This document shows, one piece after another, positions 63,961-64,000 of a DNA stretch of 64,000 nucleotides. The stretch's first letter is position 1, and every line of letters starts with the position of its first letter. The notes under the pieces were generated by a model. That model ran no database searches, was not told the DNA's origin, and saw nothing but the letters and a program-made list of their open reading frames with translations. Source of the DNA: Marinimicrobium alkaliphilum (GTDB lineage: Bacteria > Pseudomonadota > Gammaproteobacteria > Pseudomonadales > Cellvibrionaceae); the NCBI RefSeq assembly GCF_003259155.1, contig NZ_QGMQ01000005.1, forward strand, positions 295,930-359,929, given 5' to 3'. A program made the translations under genes and the position numbers.

Positions 63961-64000
63961 CAATCGGCCGCACGGCGACCGGTTTTACGCCACTGCGCAG

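Overview
This 64 kb window looks like chromosomal DNA of a GC-rich (about 60 percent), polysaccharide-degrading, motile gammaproteobacterium of the Cellvibrionales type (Saccharophagus, Teredinibacter, Marinimicrobium or Cellvibrio relatives). The evidence is a set of secreted GH5, GH9 and GH10 glycanases with CBM2 modules and Asn-Gly or Ser-rich linkers, alongside typical gammaproteobacterial blocks (rsmD-coaD, ftsY-ftsE-ftsX, yceJ-yceI, scsB/D/C, mutM). The taxonomic placement is an inference from gene content. No rRNA, tRNA, CRISPR array or replication origin was seen.

Layout. 0-6 kb: UvrD-type helicase (cut by the left edge), a secreted gluzincin-TPR protein, small proteins, a flavin reductase and a chemotaxis receptor with a sigma-28-like promoter. 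6-10.3 kb: RND efflux adaptor and pump. 10.3-15.7 kb: divergent GH5 and GH9 cellulases, each closed by a clear terminator. 15.7-29.5 kb: yceJ-yceI, thioesterase, M48 lipoprotein protease, yaaA, a c-di-GMP module (response regulator plus MHYT-PAS-GGDEF-EAL), a deaminase, a CPBP membrane protein, a periplasmic binding protein, a FemAB-like acyltransferase and a RoxA/MauG-like dihaem cytochrome. 29.6-36.5 kb: an eight-gene, translationally coupled Mrp-type cation/proton antiporter operon with a good sigma-70 promoter. 36.5-44.7 kb: diguanylate cyclase, a NatAB-type ABC exporter with an alpha/beta hydrolase, TetR regulator, Ogt and a tandem Usp protein with a sigma-54-like promoter. 44.8-47.5 kb: two lipoprotein GH10 xylanases in opposite orientations, each with a near-consensus sigma-70 promoter. 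47.6-57.3 kb: an orphan HyuA-type hydantoinase, a DUF4349 lipoprotein, the scs thiol-disulfide cluster, mutM, a hypothetical and an SDR. 57.6-62.5 kb: EamA transporter, coaD and rsmD, divergent from ftsY-ftsE-ftsX.

Two kinds of mobile or repetitive DNA stand out. (1) A REP/BIME-like family, about 13 full copies in five clusters: each has a GTAG head, an imperfect palindrome with a bulged C, an apical stem that covaries, and a GAGGCACCC tag. One copy supplies the last 12 codons and the stop of the hydantoinase gene. (2) Directly after ftsX, where rpoH is usually found in this group, lies what looks like an integron gene cassette. It has a G^TTAGAA boundary, a small ORF, and an attC-like site with complementary R boxes and L boxes that differ by one extra base. 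A second AT-richer gene follows, encoding an Mrr-like PD-(D/E)xK nuclease whose stop codon sits in a second R-box-like heptamer at the window edge. No integron integrase is visible in the window. This cassette region is the most interesting accessory element here.
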